NCBI GenBank assembly: GCA_902363135.1
Contig: CABIZF010000008.1
Location: 94,359-158,358, forward strand
Length of the DNA stretch: 64,000 bases
Direction: 5' to 3'
Source: Lachnospiraceae bacterium
GTDB lineage: Bacteria; Bacillota; Clostridia; Lachnospirales; Lachnospiraceae
Position 1 is the stretch's first letter; every line of letters begins with the position of its first letter. The notes below the pieces were generated by a model. The model saw only the letters and a list, made by a program, of their open reading frames with translations. It had not been told where the DNA came from and ran no database searches. The position numbers and the translations under genes are program-made. Below are positions 34,001 through 42,930 of the stretch, piece after piece.

Positions 34001-37000
34001 ATCTTGGAGCATTAAAATTTGAGGTAGGTATTGATGTCGTAGTATCCCTTGGTCTGAAGGTAAGACTGATTTTCAAGACCATACGCAAGAACTGGACGGT
34101 CTATACCGGACGCTGGCCATTGTGGTCCACATCCGTATCGAGCAGCATGAGCTATATGGATGAAGAGGGACTGACAAATCTCTGGGAAAAATCCAGTGCG
34201 AATGCAGATCATAAAACAGTATTCGGATTTGAAACCATTCCGATGAAGACGTGGAACCTGATGAGCGGAAAATGCCAGAAGAACAATCTTCTCTGCGCAA
34301 AATCATCCGGTAAAGGTGCGAAGATCACTTTAACGGTGAAGAATCTCATGATAAATGGAGAGGAGATCCCGGAAGGAGATGCCAGAACTGCATTATTTAC
34401 CGTGGGCGATTCCTCGAAGGGACAGAATCCGGGATTCATCTACATGGATGAAAAGGTTGCAGAAGAGCAGCTGTGCGAAGAGGCGGAGCTGGATCTGGAG
34501 GTTACTTATGAAAATAACAGCTCCTCTGCATTGGTGAAGAAACAGACAAAGACGTTCCATTTGAAAAAGAAATGTGCGCTGGCAACAACGACACATAATG
34601 TGAAGATTGTATTGAATGACTGGTGTGCAAGAAACTGGGGACTGAGTGCGGCTGACTGGGATAACAAAGTGGTGTATGAGACGTCCTTTACCTCTACCCA
34701 TAATCTCGGAAGAGCTTATGAGCCAACTGCGACGGGAACATTGAATCTCGGAGAAATTGTTGCAAAGGTACAGAGTGAATATCCGGAAATCAGTCAGTAC
34801 ACCTGCGAATGGATGGAACCGTCTCCTTCCCAAAATGGTGTGATACAGTATAGTGTGCCGCAGATCAGCAGCTTCTGCTACATGACACCTGCCAATGGAG
34901 TCGTGCGCTACGATGTGCGTCCGCAGACAGATGCGTATGATGTGACCTATTATCTGTATGTCCGCAGATTTGAGGGATATGAGGATTCGATTCGTTATCA
35001 TATCAATCTGAAAGGGGACGATGCAGAGGATACTTATACCTTCCAGGTAGCGCCGAGTGCATACGGCAAAGCACTGACCTTTACAAAAGAATCAGAGCAC
35101 AGCTATCTTCTGGAAACAAGACGTACACAGTTCGATGGCAGCAAGCAGCCTCTGATGATGTCAGTAAATGAGGAAGCGGCGGCAAAAACCGGATTTACCA
35201 TGACAGGACGGGAATATCAGCAGGATGTCTATTTTGACATTACCATTGGCAAGCCGATGCTGGGTATTCAGTCCGGTGAAGGTGTGAAGGGATATCAGTT
35301 TACAGATGAGAAGCTGAATGGAGAAGATGGCATCAAACCGGGAAGTAAAGTGGAGCTTCAGGTAGAACTGGAAGAAGGCTATGGAGGACTGGAGGTAACC
35401 TCAGAAAATGAGGATGTGACATTCCAGATCGATGATAATAAAGTAAGCTTTATCATGCCAAACAGCGATCTGTCCATTGTACTGCGTGCTTATCGGCTGC
35501 ACAGCATTACGTATCTGTACCAGTATGGCGGCTATGGAACCTATGAAAAAGTCTATTTCGCAGAAAATGAAGTGACAAAGAAGGCGGAAGATCCGAAGCT
35601 TGATGGACTGACGTTCCGGGGCTGGTACACATCTGCAGATGGCAGTGGGGAAGCATATCAGTTCGGCGAAAAGCTGCTGACAGATGTGACCTTATATGCC
35701 ATCTGGACCTGTGATGTAACCGTGCATTTTACACCTGCAAAAGGAAAGGCAGCATATCTGACGGGGTCAGAGGATGCGCCGGAAGAACATCTGATTTTTG
35801 AAAATGACACACAGGAGTATTTTGCATTTACCTATTCGACATTAAGACCGGGAGAGAAGCTGCTGAATATTCAGATCCCGGAATATGACGGATATCAGTT
35901 CATGGGATGGTACACCAATGACGAATTCTCAGGTGAACCGGTCAATCTGGAAACATACCGTCTGTCAGGAGGTATGGAGCTCTATGCGCGCTGGGCGAAG
36001 ATGGTTACCGTAAGCTTTGACCGCAATGATGGAACGGATGCACCGCTCTATGCGGAAACAACGGGATTTGTGGGATATCCAATCACGATCATTCCGGATG
36101 CGCCGGAAAGACAGTACTATACCTTTACCGGATGGTACAAAAATAAGGCAGCAACCGTAGCCTTTGATGTGCAAAACGATACGATTACCGGTCATACAAC
36201 CCTTTATGCGGGCTGGAAGGCAACCGCTTATGCGATCACCTACGATCTTGCAGGTGGGACAGAAGCAGCGGAAAATCCGACAGGCTATACCACAGAAGAT
36301 ACGATCACACTGACCGCGCCAATCAGAGAAGGCTATACATTCGCTGGCTGGACGGGAACCGGTCTGAAAGAGGCTACCGTAGAGGTTACGATCGAGCCGG
36401 GAACTGGCGGTGATCGCAGCTATACCGCAGTATGGTCGCCGATTGAGTATTCGATAGAATACAGGAGAGCTTTCGACAATCCGAATAATCCGGTATCTTA
36501 CAATATAGAAAGCGATGAGATTATCCTGAAACAGCCAACCAGAGAAAAGTATGAATTTGCGGGCTGGGCAGGAACGGGACTTGACCAGCCAACCAAAGAG
36601 GTTCATATTCCGAAAGGTTCTATTGGAAATCGTGTTTACACGGCAACCTGGTTCAGTTCCGATTCAGTATTGAACATTCTGGATAGAATACAGGTATTGG
36701 CACAGACTCATCCATATGAATCAGAACTGGTCGATTATCTGGCAGGTGGTGGACCGGCTATGGATGATCCATACAAGATAATAGATCCTAAAGTTACGCA
36801 GGATGCGGCAGATTATCTAAAGAAACTCATAAGAGAAGATGGTACAGCTGGAAATTATCAGCCTGGAGAAATTGGTGCTTATAGTGACAGGATTGAAATA
36901 CAGATAAAGAGTACCGAGACGGATCGCAAGTCTGATAAACAGAAGCAGATTTATACATTTGAGGTAGAAGCAGTGTATACGGATGATGCAGGGGAAAGGC

Positions 37001-39615
37001 ATCCGGTTACAATTGCAAATTACCAGGCGCAGCTGCAGAAAATGGTGCCAGAAAAATTTATTGTTCCAGATATACCGAAAGGAAGCTTTGGACAGAAATT
37101 GAAGGAAATTACAAAAGGAGTAACCATTGGAGAGGGCATAGCGCTTTATACAAATATGGATCTTGATTATGAACAGAATGCTTCCGGAACTTATAGCTGG
37201 AAGAATGCAGATCAGGTTCCATTTGGCAGAAATAATGGTACAGAAGAAAATGAATACAAAGTGATTTTCACACCAGATCCTGACTGTGAGGAATATTTCG
37301 CACCAGCTGAAACAAAAGCCTCTGTATTGACGCAAATCGGGTTATACGTGACTGCGGCAGCAGACAGCAGAGTTTATCGATATAATGATAAATCGACAAC
37401 AGGAAGCGCAAAATTGTTTTATGCAGACGAAAAGGGGGATGCCACAGAAGAAGAGTTCACAGATATAGAAGAATTCTTGTCCGGAGGAACATGGAGCTTT
37501 GAATCAGCGAAAGCAGAACCGGATAAACGGGTAGAATACAGTGGATATACATTAGATAAATCTAAAAATTCAAACGAATTATATGGAGAAGATGCATATG
37601 TTGTGGTAAATGCGACAGCGACATCGACGGCCGCTATTACACAGGTGCAGCAAAAAGATGTAACGATTTCTAATGTAGGTACCGAGAAAACCTCATATTC
37701 TTACGGAACGCTCATGGGAGATATTCATTTGGCAGGTTCTGTAAAATACCGGGGAGAAGAAGTACAGGGAACATGGAAATGGAATGAAAAAGTCCTGGCT
37801 GAAAAACCGGATGTAGGAGCTTCTCATACTGCATATTTTATAGCGGATGAAAAATACGAAGATGGATTTGCAGTGCTTACTGCTGAGGTTACGATTCCTT
37901 TGAGTTATCAAAATGTATATGTTCCGGAAATTCCAACAGTATATTATAATGGACAGACGCAGAAACCAGCGTTTCCAAATGCTGACAGCGATGGATACAT
38001 TGTTCTTGAAAATAATGGTGGACAAGATGCAGGCACTTATGATGTGAAATTGAGATTGAAGGATACCAAAAATACTGTATGGATGGAAAGACGTGGAAAT
38101 ACAGAAAATGGATTGGGACAAGATGACATTATACGTAAGTTCAATATTCTGAAAGCAGTGCCTCAGGTTACAACAGGAAGTGTGAAAGCTATTTCTTACG
38201 GACAGAAACTGACATCCGGTGATTCTAAAAAAGAAACAATAAATAATGTTTCGGATATCCAGACAATGTATTCTGCAAAAGATATGTTAGCGGGCTTTAA
38301 GGTAACATATCCGTCTGTATCAGAAACAGAATCAGGAAATGGAATCTGGAGTTGGGTAACAGAAAAAAATGCGAATGGTGATGAACTTTTGCTTGAGAAA
38401 TCTGGATCTGGTGAAAAGAAAGTGGCACAGCCATTGGCAGTTGGAAAACACAGCATAAAAGTAAAATATACACCGGGCAATAATCAGAATAATCTGGACA
38501 GTTATGAAATATATGTTGAGGTTACGGTACAAAAAACAACGCCATATGTAGTGGGAGAAATGGGTGATACTATCATGTACCAGGGTGGAAATCACACAAT
38601 AGCCAATGCGGAGATTAAAGCCAATTCAGTAAAAGCATATAATCCATACATCGAAAATGAAGTACTGGATGGTAGCTGGGTATGGGGAGACAGTACTTAT
38701 ATTCCTATGCAAAGCGGTGAAACATCCGTTAGATTTATTCCTTCTGATACCAATACGTATACATCTGACGCAAGTAAAAACTGTAAAGTAACAATAAGAA
38801 ATACGATCGAAATACATTATTCAATCATTGCGAAAGCTCCTACAATTGGTACAGGCAAACTCGAGGATAGAACAGGAATATTGAAAAACTGGAATCCGGG
38901 TAACACTACGTTTACAATCGAACTTAAAGGAACATATGATTCTGGAGTTTTTAAGTCTGCGACAATAAAATGGAAAAACGAAGGAGGCGCACAAATTGAA
39001 AAGAAGATTTCAGCATTAAATACGGTTACAAACGGAATTAAGGTAGAGCAGCCGGATAAAAAATCTTTTAAATTCAGCTTTACCGATGCAAAATTACCAA
39101 ATGATTTGAATATCACATTAGATGCAACAGGCAATACCAGAGCAAGGTCTAAAATACAAGCCCGGATAATGGAGCCTGAAACAGAACTTTCAACAGAAAC
39201 CATTACGGAATCACAGACTTCATCACAGGATACCGAATCTTCTGAACCGGAAAGTACAACATCTAATCCTGCTGTACCGGAGACAACGATGACAGAGAGT
39301 CCGACCACAGAAACACCTGCGCCTGAGACTCAGATTCCAGAAACGGAGTTGCCACAAACACAGGAACCAGAAACTAATCCGCCAGAGACTTCTGCACCGG
39401 AAACGACAGCCCCGGCGCCACAGACGGAGCAGCCGGCATCGGAAACAGCGGCTCCGCAGCCGGAAACACCGGCGCCACAGGCAGAAACATCCGCACCGGA
39501 AACATCAGCTCCGCAGAAAGAGACATCCGCACCGCCGCAGCCGGTCGAGCCACAGACTGCAGATACACAGGCGGCAGAGCATGCGGAAGCGGAACAGGAT
39601 AGTGGTAACCCATGA
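31069..39615 (+). CDS. Giant secreted repeat protein (InlB B-repeat-like domains, Pro/Thr/Glu tail)
   Basis: The ATG at 31069 follows GGGAGGAAAAAGT and opens a signal peptide (MKRKQSQRWIAMLMAVVML...GLAQT); 2848 residues. Two InlB B-repeat-like units (31774-31962, 31987-32197) are followed by acidic linkers. A ~350-residue, Gly/Val/Thr-rich and unusually hydrophobic beta region (33190-34350: FSFYGIITVGFEVHLVGQVGVL, then GARVGLRLTLSV) comes next. Five more InlB-like units run from 35501 to 36654 (GY.F.GWY / TLYA.W). AT-richer repeats with a YSYGTL / ISYGQKL pattern follow to 39170. The tail (39172-39612) is APETxxP-type and has no LPXTG. The stop overlaps the protease start by 4 bases. Probably a surface or matrix protein. 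Confidence 0.82.
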   Translation: MKRKQSQRWIAMLMAVVMLSGTIGSAGLAQTPETERGTVQESGAVQEKERQLDPSLLPERVKAWTGEYETVTTQEEADALRTQDESKNLLIAAKECTLSGLSYGEIAAAAADKLELSDVKANVLTADQVSELRLSGTELEQLYVQTAKGQSVTLHIDAKTKIPEIFLEGEGSVLLEGNGALGMVRVTGALEAVTVRATCSVKNESGQAVPFETPDGNQMTLAAGQQEELVLSSYQVTFLADGQVYDSKLVKPGETIPFPEQNPEKDGFIFTSWYQDEAFTESCSQFAVAEGATTLYARFVDASEAIEVTFDTMGGRELQPQLFAKGETLLSRPINEIYTEKDGYTFGGWCTDPECTTAFSYTEPLEASVTLYAFFVSEEVQETEKDGTSADLADFDWQGTIPLRTEPEMTLDEVKKNVRVETGSGSLEPEVDITETEDGFAVSGSYYEKDGEKGFEPGATFSIIVSGGVHFADYSDDTDTAIVSVYKEQVEVVGFSDDMTYVLWNEVMEYQPVVSVDEASEEETDSETETVSETEAIEEAESETETSQAVADPDGADAEEVEEAAYIPGELLVKNSDVTYQEGDIVAFYDGEIGRDEKNIDAYAEGSFDGYVLFAQILSVEDTADGVRLTYGYASPEDYLADFDVHVTDDVEMDQQLSEEDLEVLTSRLSSQVEENEELKAQMLVSVMSAPETQDMLDDLYGKGTYALAGMTATLTPGRPVVKLKASGSEVTANISISATANIKKDGKNMLTVQPKLSFTQSLSVQTNVNGGKVWIDMSVTIRSMSKIELTVTASTGGKTTVFSKAKDTLSEIVKPEGIQEGDYESYDQSVSDLMDTMNSIVATSLKYNDLFDILLLNLRFSFYGIITVGFEVHLVGQVGVLATFGVEIVARSGERIGFKYNFLKFKGSSYTEKLESSVTNNIYLIGKVGARVGLRLTLSVTMCGIATAYITGSLYAYAELTGLFFNTTNLLSGANTNLGALKFEVGIDVVVSLGLKVRLIFKTIRKNWTVYTGRWPLWSTSVSSSMSYMDEEGLTNLWEKSSANADHKTVFGFETIPMKTWNLMSGKCQKNNLLCAKSSGKGAKITLTVKNLMINGEEIPEGDARTALFTVGDSSKGQNPGFIYMDEKVAEEQLCEEAELDLEVTYENNSSSALVKKQTKTFHLKKKCALATTTHNVKIVLNDWCARNWGLSAADWDNKVVYETSFTSTHNLGRAYEPTATGTLNLGEIVAKVQSEYPEISQYTCEWMEPSPSQNGVIQYSVPQISSFCYMTPANGVVRYDVRPQTDAYDVTYYLYVRRFEGYEDSIRYHINLKGDDAEDTYTFQVAPSAYGKALTFTKESEHSYLLETRRTQFDGSKQPLMMSVNEEAAAKTGFTMTGREYQQDVYFDITIGKPMLGIQSGEGVKGYQFTDEKLNGEDGIKPGSKVELQVELEEGYGGLEVTSENEDVTFQIDDNKVSFIMPNSDLSIVLRAYRLHSITYLYQYGGYGTYEKVYFAENEVTKKAEDPKLDGLTFRGWYTSADGSGEAYQFGEKLLTDVTLYAIWTCDVTVHFTPAKGKAAYLTGSEDAPEEHLIFENDTQEYFAFTYSTLRPGEKLLNIQIPEYDGYQFMGWYTNDEFSGEPVNLETYRLSGGMELYARWAKMVTVSFDRNDGTDAPLYAETTGFVGYPITIIPDAPERQYYTFTGWYKNKAATVAFDVQNDTITGHTTLYAGWKATAYAITYDLAGGTEAAENPTGYTTEDTITLTAPIREGYTFAGWTGTGLKEATVEVTIEPGTGGDRSYTAVWSPIEYSIEYRRAFDNPNNPVSYNIESDEIILKQPTREKYEFAGWAGTGLDQPTKEVHIPKGSIGNRVYTATWFSSDSVLNILDRIQVLAQTHPYESELVDYLAGGGPAMDDPYKIIDPKVTQDAADYLKKLIREDGTAGNYQPGEIGAYSDRIEIQIKSTETDRKSDKQKQIYTFEVEAVYTDDAGERHPVTIANYQAQLQKMVPEKFIVPDIPKGSFGQKLKEITKGVTIGEGIALYTNMDLDYEQNASGTYSWKNADQVPFGRNNGTEENEYKVIFTPDPDCEEYFAPAETKASVLTQIGLYVTAAADSRVYRYNDKSTTGSAKLFYADEKGDATEEEFTDIEEFLSGGTWSFESAKAEPDKRVEYSGYTLDKSKNSNELYGEDAYVVVNATATSTAAITQVQQKDVTISNVGTEKTSYSYGTLMGDIHLAGSVKYRGEEVQGTWKWNEKVLAEKPDVGASHTAYFIADEKYEDGFAVLTAEVTIPLSYQNVYVPEIPTVYYNGQTQKPAFPNADSDGYIVLENNGGQDAGTYDVKLRLKDTKNTVWMERRGNTENGLGQDDIIRKFNILKAVPQVTTGSVKAISYGQKLTSGDSKKETINNVSDIQTMYSAKDMLAGFKVTYPSVSETESGNGIWSWVTEKNANGDELLLEKSGSGEKKVAQPLAVGKHSIKVKYTPGNNQNNLDSYEIYVEVTVQKTTPYVVGEMGDTIMYQGGNHTIANAEIKANSVKAYNPYIENEVLDGSWVWGDSTYIPMQSGETSVRFIPSDTNTYTSDASKNCKVTIRNTIEIHYSIIAKAPTIGTGKLEDRTGILKNWNPGNTTFTIELKGTYDSGVFKSATIKWKNEGGAQIEKKISALNTVTNGIKVEQPDKKSFKFSFTDAKLPNDLNITLDATGNTRARSKIQARIMEPETELSTETITESQTSSQDTESSEPESTTSNPAVPETTMTESPTTETPAPETQIPETELPQTQEPETNPPETSAPETTAPAPQTEQPASETAAPQPETPAPQAETSAPETSAPQKETSAPPQPVEPQTADTQAAEHAEAEQDSGNP

Positions 39616-40382
39616 GAAGAACCTGCTTTTATGCAAATGTTCTGACTGCCATCCTTCTGACACTGCCCCTTACAGCGGGGGCAATCTCTGATCCGGTGAC
39701 CGTCTGCATTCTGGATTCCGGCTGCAATCTGCCGGATATACAGGGAAGGAATTACCTGGATGGTACACAGGATCTGACCGATCAGGAAGGCCATGGGACG
39801 TATGTATATGAGCTCCTGAAAGAAACGGCACCGGAAGCAGAGCTTTATATGTTAAAATGCTTTGACAGCAGCACTGCCATTATTCAGGCTGTTTATGATG
39901 CAGTGGATGTATATGATGCCGACATCATCAATATGAGCTGGACTCTGAATCAGGACAGCGAGGAACTGCATGAGGCGATTTGCTATGCAGCAAAACAAAA
40001 TGTCCTGCTCGTGGCGGCAGCCGGAAACCTGTCGCTGTCCACACCACTGGGAAGTCAGGTTTACCCTGCTTCCTGGGAAGAAGTCATTGGCGTGTCAGGC
40101 GCGGATTTAAATGCGCAGGGGGAGCCGGTCAGCTCCCTCTGGTATCTGCAAAGTGATGCAGTATTTGTGTCTGCCGACGGAAATTATCGGGGCGAAAAAG
40201 GCTCATCGTTTGCGGCGCCGAGAATCAGTGGTATACTGGCCGGATATCTGGATAGAACGTCAGAGGAGAAACATACACAGAGCTATGCAGAGGAATATTT
40301 AAAAGGTATCGCAGTAGATGCGGGCCCTCCGGGCTATGATACGGTTTACGGATGGGGATATGTGAAAAATACAGCCGGTTAA
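39612..40382 (+). CDS. Minimal secreted subtilisin-like serine protease (S8 family)
   Basis: The triad is complete: Asp35 (CILDSG), His61 (EGHGTYV) and Ser199 (GSSFAAP), with the oxyanion Asn139 in AAAGN. A signal peptide is present (ANVLTAILLTLPLTAGAIS). The enzyme is only 256 residues, and the catalytic core starts right after the signal, so there is no room for the I9-type propeptide that most secreted subtilases need. The ATG overlaps the stop of the giant protein (ATGA), implying coupled synthesis in fixed ratio. The obvious inference is that the giant protein is its substrate or partner; nothing in the sequence proves this. A terminator follows at once. Confidence 0.88.
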   Translation: MRRTCFYANVLTAILLTLPLTAGAISDPVTVCILDSGCNLPDIQGRNYLDGTQDLTDQEGHGTYVYELLKETAPEAELYMLKCFDSSTAIIQAVYDAVDVYDADIINMSWTLNQDSEELHEAICYAAKQNVLLVAAAGNLSLSTPLGSQVYPASWEEVIGVSGADLNAQGEPVSSLWYLQSDAVFVSADGNYRGEKGSSFAAPRISGILAGYLDRTSEEKHTQSYAEEYLKGIAVDAGPPGYDTVYGWGYVKNTAG

Positions 40383-40383
40383 T

Positions 40384-40412
40384 AAAAGCGCCAGGATTCT
40401 GGCGCTTTTATT
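40384..40412 (+). terminator. Rho-independent terminator after the protease gene
   Basis: AAAAGCGCCA and TGGCGCTTTT form a perfect stem with a 6-base loop and end in TTTTATT. Confidence 0.92.
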
Positions 40413-40457
40413 CCGGCCTTTTTCACTTCTGCTCTGGACTATTGGACAGGAATGCGA

Positions 40458-40463
40458 TAGAAT
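40458..40463 (+). promoter_or_regulatory. Candidate -10 box for the antiporter operon
   Basis: TAGAAT at 40458-40463 with a weak TGGACT 17 bases upstream (40435-40440). It is the only promoter-like site between the terminator and the first antiporter gene. Confidence 0.3.
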
Positions 40464-40497
40464 GATACAAAATGCCGGAAATGGAGGAGCTTTTTTT

Positions 40498-40989
40498 ATG
40501 TTTTTATTGTACTTTGCACTGTGGATCATTTTTAACGGTGCGATCACACTGGAAATCTGCCTGTTCGGGATCGGAGTAGCGGCAGTCATGTTTGCCTTTA
40601 CCTGTAAATTCATGGACTACAGCATTGCCCGCGAGAGACAGGTGCTCCGGCGGTTTTTCCCGTTGATCCATTATATTTTTGTACTTGTAAAGGAGATCAT
40701 CAAGGCAAATTTTGCGGTCATCCATATGATTCTCTCGGAAAAGGAGGAGCCGGAGCCGGCACTCGTACATTTTACGGCGGATATGCAGACCCGGACCGGG
40801 AGGGCGCTTCTGGCAAATGCGATTACGCTGACGCCCGGGACGATTACCGTGACGCTTCAGGATGCGGATTACGTCGTACATTGTCTCGATGAGAGTCTGG
40901 CGGTGGGAATGGATCATTCCATTTTTGTGGAGCTGCTGGAGGATCTGGAGCGACCGGGAAAGGAAGGAGGAAAAAAGCATGAACAGTAA
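40498..40989 (+). CDS. mnhE: Mrp/Mnh cation antiporter subunit E
   Basis: MnhE is a small membrane subunit of the multi-subunit Na+(or K+)/H+ antiporter. Two to three N-terminal hydrophobic helices (LLYFALWIIFNGAITLEICLFGIGVAAVMFAFTCKF) are followed by the family's LANAITLTPGTITVTL...YVVHCLDESLAVGMDHS. GGAGG lies 10 bases before this ATG; the frame opens at 40462 without a ribosome site. At 164 residues it is first of ten tightly packed genes and overlaps mnhF by 11 bases. Confidence 0.9.
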   Translation: MFLLYFALWIIFNGAITLEICLFGIGVAAVMFAFTCKFMDYSIARERQVLRRFFPLIHYIFVLVKEIIKANFAVIHMILSEKEEPEPALVHFTADMQTRTGRALLANAITLTPGTITVTLQDADYVVHCLDESLAVGMDHSIFVELLEDLERPGKEGGKKHEQ

Positions 40990-41311
40990 CGTAGCGGGAC
41001 TGTCGCAGGCGTATCATATGTTGTTTGTGGTAGCCTTGATTTTTCTGGCAGTGATGGTAATGCTCTGCCTGATCCGGGCGATTATCGGCCCGAAGATTGC
41101 AGACCGCATTGTATCGGTTAATATGATGGGGACGATGATCATGGTCATCATCGCAATCCTTGCGGTCATGCTGGAGGAGGGGTATCTTGTGGATATCTGT
41201 ATCATTTATGCGATGATCAGCTTCCTTGCCGTGATTGTTCTGACCAAGGTGTATATGGGCGTTTATCAGGAGAAAAAACAGAGGGAGGAGAGAGAACATG
41301 GCGGTCATTGA
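40979..41311 (+). CDS. mnhF: Mrp/Mnh cation antiporter subunit F
   Basis: The 110 residues form three transmembrane helices with the conserved LIRAIIGPKIADRIVSVNMMGTMIM loop-helix and a C-terminal FLAVIVLTKVYMG. The ATG at 40979 has AAGGAGG 8 bases before it; the longer frame from 40862 is a shadow inside mnhE. It overlaps mnhE by 11 bases and mnhG by 14. Confidence 0.9.
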   Translation: MNSNVAGLSQAYHMLFVVALIFLAVMVMLCLIRAIIGPKIADRIVSVNMMGTMIMVIIAILAVMLEEGYLVDICIIYAMISFLAVIVLTKVYMGVYQEKKQREEREHGGH

Positions 41312-41690
41312 ATGGATCCGGTTTCTGGCAGGCGCCGTCTGTCTGCTTTGTGGCCTTGGCATTTTTCTTGTAGAAATGATCGGGGTATTCCGGTTTAAAT
41401 ATGTGCTGAACCGTATGCATGCGGCGGCGATGGGCGACACGCTTGGCATTGGCTTTGCCTTAGCCGGGCTGATTCTTATGAGCGGCTTTACGTTTACATC
41501 GGTAAAGCTGCTGCTCGTGATTGTTTTTTTGTGGTTTGCATCTCCGGTATCCTCACATCTGATCGCGCGTCTGGAGGTGACGACGAACGAGGATGAGGAG
41601 CCGCATTTCCGGAAACTGGAGCTTGGCGAACTGGAGCAGGAGCTCTCCGGTAAAAAAGAGCCGGAAGAAGCGGGACAGAAGGAGGCGTGA
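41298..41690 (+). CDS. mnhG: Mrp/Mnh cation antiporter subunit G
   Basis: The 130 residues carry three hydrophobic helices. The family signature FKYVLNRMHAAAMGDTLGIGFALAGLIL lies near residues 32-60, and PVSSHLIAR follows the third helix. The C-terminus is a charged cytoplasmic tail. GGGAGGAGAG precedes the ATG. It overlaps mnhF. Confidence 0.9.
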   Translation: MAVIEWIRFLAGAVCLLCGLGIFLVEMIGVFRFKYVLNRMHAAAMGDTLGIGFALAGLILMSGFTFTSVKLLLVIVFLWFASPVSSHLIARLEVTTNEDEEPHFRKLELGELEQELSGKKEPEEAGQKEA

Positions 41691-41692
41691 GT

Positions 41693-41977
41693 ATGGAAGT
41701 GTTTCAACTGATTCTGCTTGGGTTTCTCGTGGTCTGTGCCATCTCGGTCAGCCTTTCGAAGAACCTGCTGAATTCGATTCTGATTTATATGTCCTACAGC
41801 CTTGTGGCGTCGGTGATCTGGATTCTTCTGGAATCTCCGGATCTGGCGATTACAGAGGCCGCAGTAGGAGCCGGTATTACGAGTGTACTCTTTTTTGTCA
41901 CGCTGAAGAAAATTCACGCGATGATGAAGGAAGAAGCAGGAGAGGAGGAGCCGTCGGATGAGCCGAAAAATTCCTGA
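41693..41977 (+). CDS. MbhD-like (DUF4040) antiporter subunit
   Basis: This small membrane protein matches the piece of the MrpA C-terminal region that occurs as a separate subunit in Mbh/Mbx complexes: three helices with LLNSILIYMSYSLVASVIWILLESPDLAITEAAVGAGITSVLF. The conserved acidic Asp/Glu pair (ESPDLAITEA) is present. The ATG at 41693 is 7 bases after GGAGG; a GTG at 41687 is possible. It overlaps the next gene by 20 bases. Its separate existence shows that MrpA is split here. Confidence 0.85.
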   Translation: MEVFQLILLGFLVVCAISVSLSKNLLNSILIYMSYSLVASVIWILLESPDLAITEAAVGAGITSVLFFVTLKKIHAMMKEEAGEEEPSDEPKNS

Positions 41978-42929
41978 ACAGCAATATGAGAAGACGATCT
42001 CTTACCGGTTCCGGCAGTGGCTGGACGGAACGAAGGATCCGTTTCTCGGGACGGTGGAAATGAAGCCGCAGAAGGAATTCCACGAGGATGATACCGCGGT
42101 GGAAAAACGAAAAGAAGAAAAGAAAGAAATTTTTGCACGTGTCTTTGATACCGAGCACAATGCGGAGCTGCGTATGTTCCGGAAGCTGTACCGGCTGTTC
42201 AGTGTCCTGTTCTGTATCGGTCTTGTGTTTGTGCTGCTGACCGGAGTCTCTCATCTGCCGCCGTTTGGTGCCGCGGACAACCCGGTGAACAATGAAGTCC
42301 CCAGACGTTATATCGAGAATGGCCTGCAGGAGACCGGAGCGGTCAATATTGTGACGGGCATGATCCTGGATTACCGTGCGTTTGATACGTTAGGCGAATC
42401 TCACGTGCTCTTTGTTGCGACCTGTACGGTACTCATTTTGCTGCGCATCGACAAAAAGAAGGGCAGGAACAGCATTGAGGAGTGGGAGGCCAACGACCGG
42501 ATCTATGAGCCGAAGAACGATATCATTCTTCAGACGGTCGCGAAGCTGCTCGTCCCGCCGATCATGATTTTTGGTATCTATGTGATCCTTTGCGGTCATC
42601 TGGGGCCGGGCGGAGGCTTTTCCGGCGGTGCGGTCATCGGTGCAGGCCTGATCCTGTACCTGAATGCGTTCGGTTTTGCGAAGACGGAACGGTTCTTTAC
42701 GGCAAAGACGTATAAATGGATGAGCTTTGGCGCGCTGGCCTGCTATGCGCTGGCGAAAAGCTATTCCTTCTATACCGGAGCGAACGATATCCACAGCATC
42801 ATTCCGCTCGGGACGCCGGGGGCGATCTTATCGAGCGGGCTGATCCTGCTTCTGAACATCTGTGTCGGCATCGTGGTGGCCGGTACGATGTATACGTTTT
42901 ATGTCATGTTCCGAAAGGGAGGCTACTGA
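41958..42929 (+). CDS. MbhE-MnhB fusion antiporter subunit
   Basis: The 323 residues begin with a charged cytoplasmic segment (1-~75). An MbhE/MrpA-tail-like part (LFSVLFCIGLVFVLLTG, then VNIVTGMILDYRAFDTLGE) and an MnhB domain follow; the MnhB domain has VPPIMIFGIYVILCGHLGPGGGFSGGAVIGAG and two last helices. A stand-alone MnhB has about 140 residues, so this is a fusion of two functions, as in some archaeal-type Mrp modules. AGGAGAGGAGGAG lies before the ATG. Confidence 0.85.
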   Translation: MSRKIPEQQYEKTISYRFRQWLDGTKDPFLGTVEMKPQKEFHEDDTAVEKRKEEKKEIFARVFDTEHNAELRMFRKLYRLFSVLFCIGLVFVLLTGVSHLPPFGAADNPVNNEVPRRYIENGLQETGAVNIVTGMILDYRAFDTLGESHVLFVATCTVLILLRIDKKKGRNSIEEWEANDRIYEPKNDIILQTVAKLLVPPIMIFGIYVILCGHLGPGGGFSGGAVIGAGLILYLNAFGFAKTERFFTAKTYKWMSFGALACYALAKSYSFYTGANDIHSIIPLGTPGAILSSGLILLLNICVGIVVAGTMYTFYVMFRKGGY

Positions 42930-42930
42930 T

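Noticed and set aside
39172..39612. Sortase anchor at the end of the giant protein
   Set aside because: The Pro/Thr/Glu-rich tail ends AEQDSGNP without LPXTG, hydrophobic helix or basic tail.
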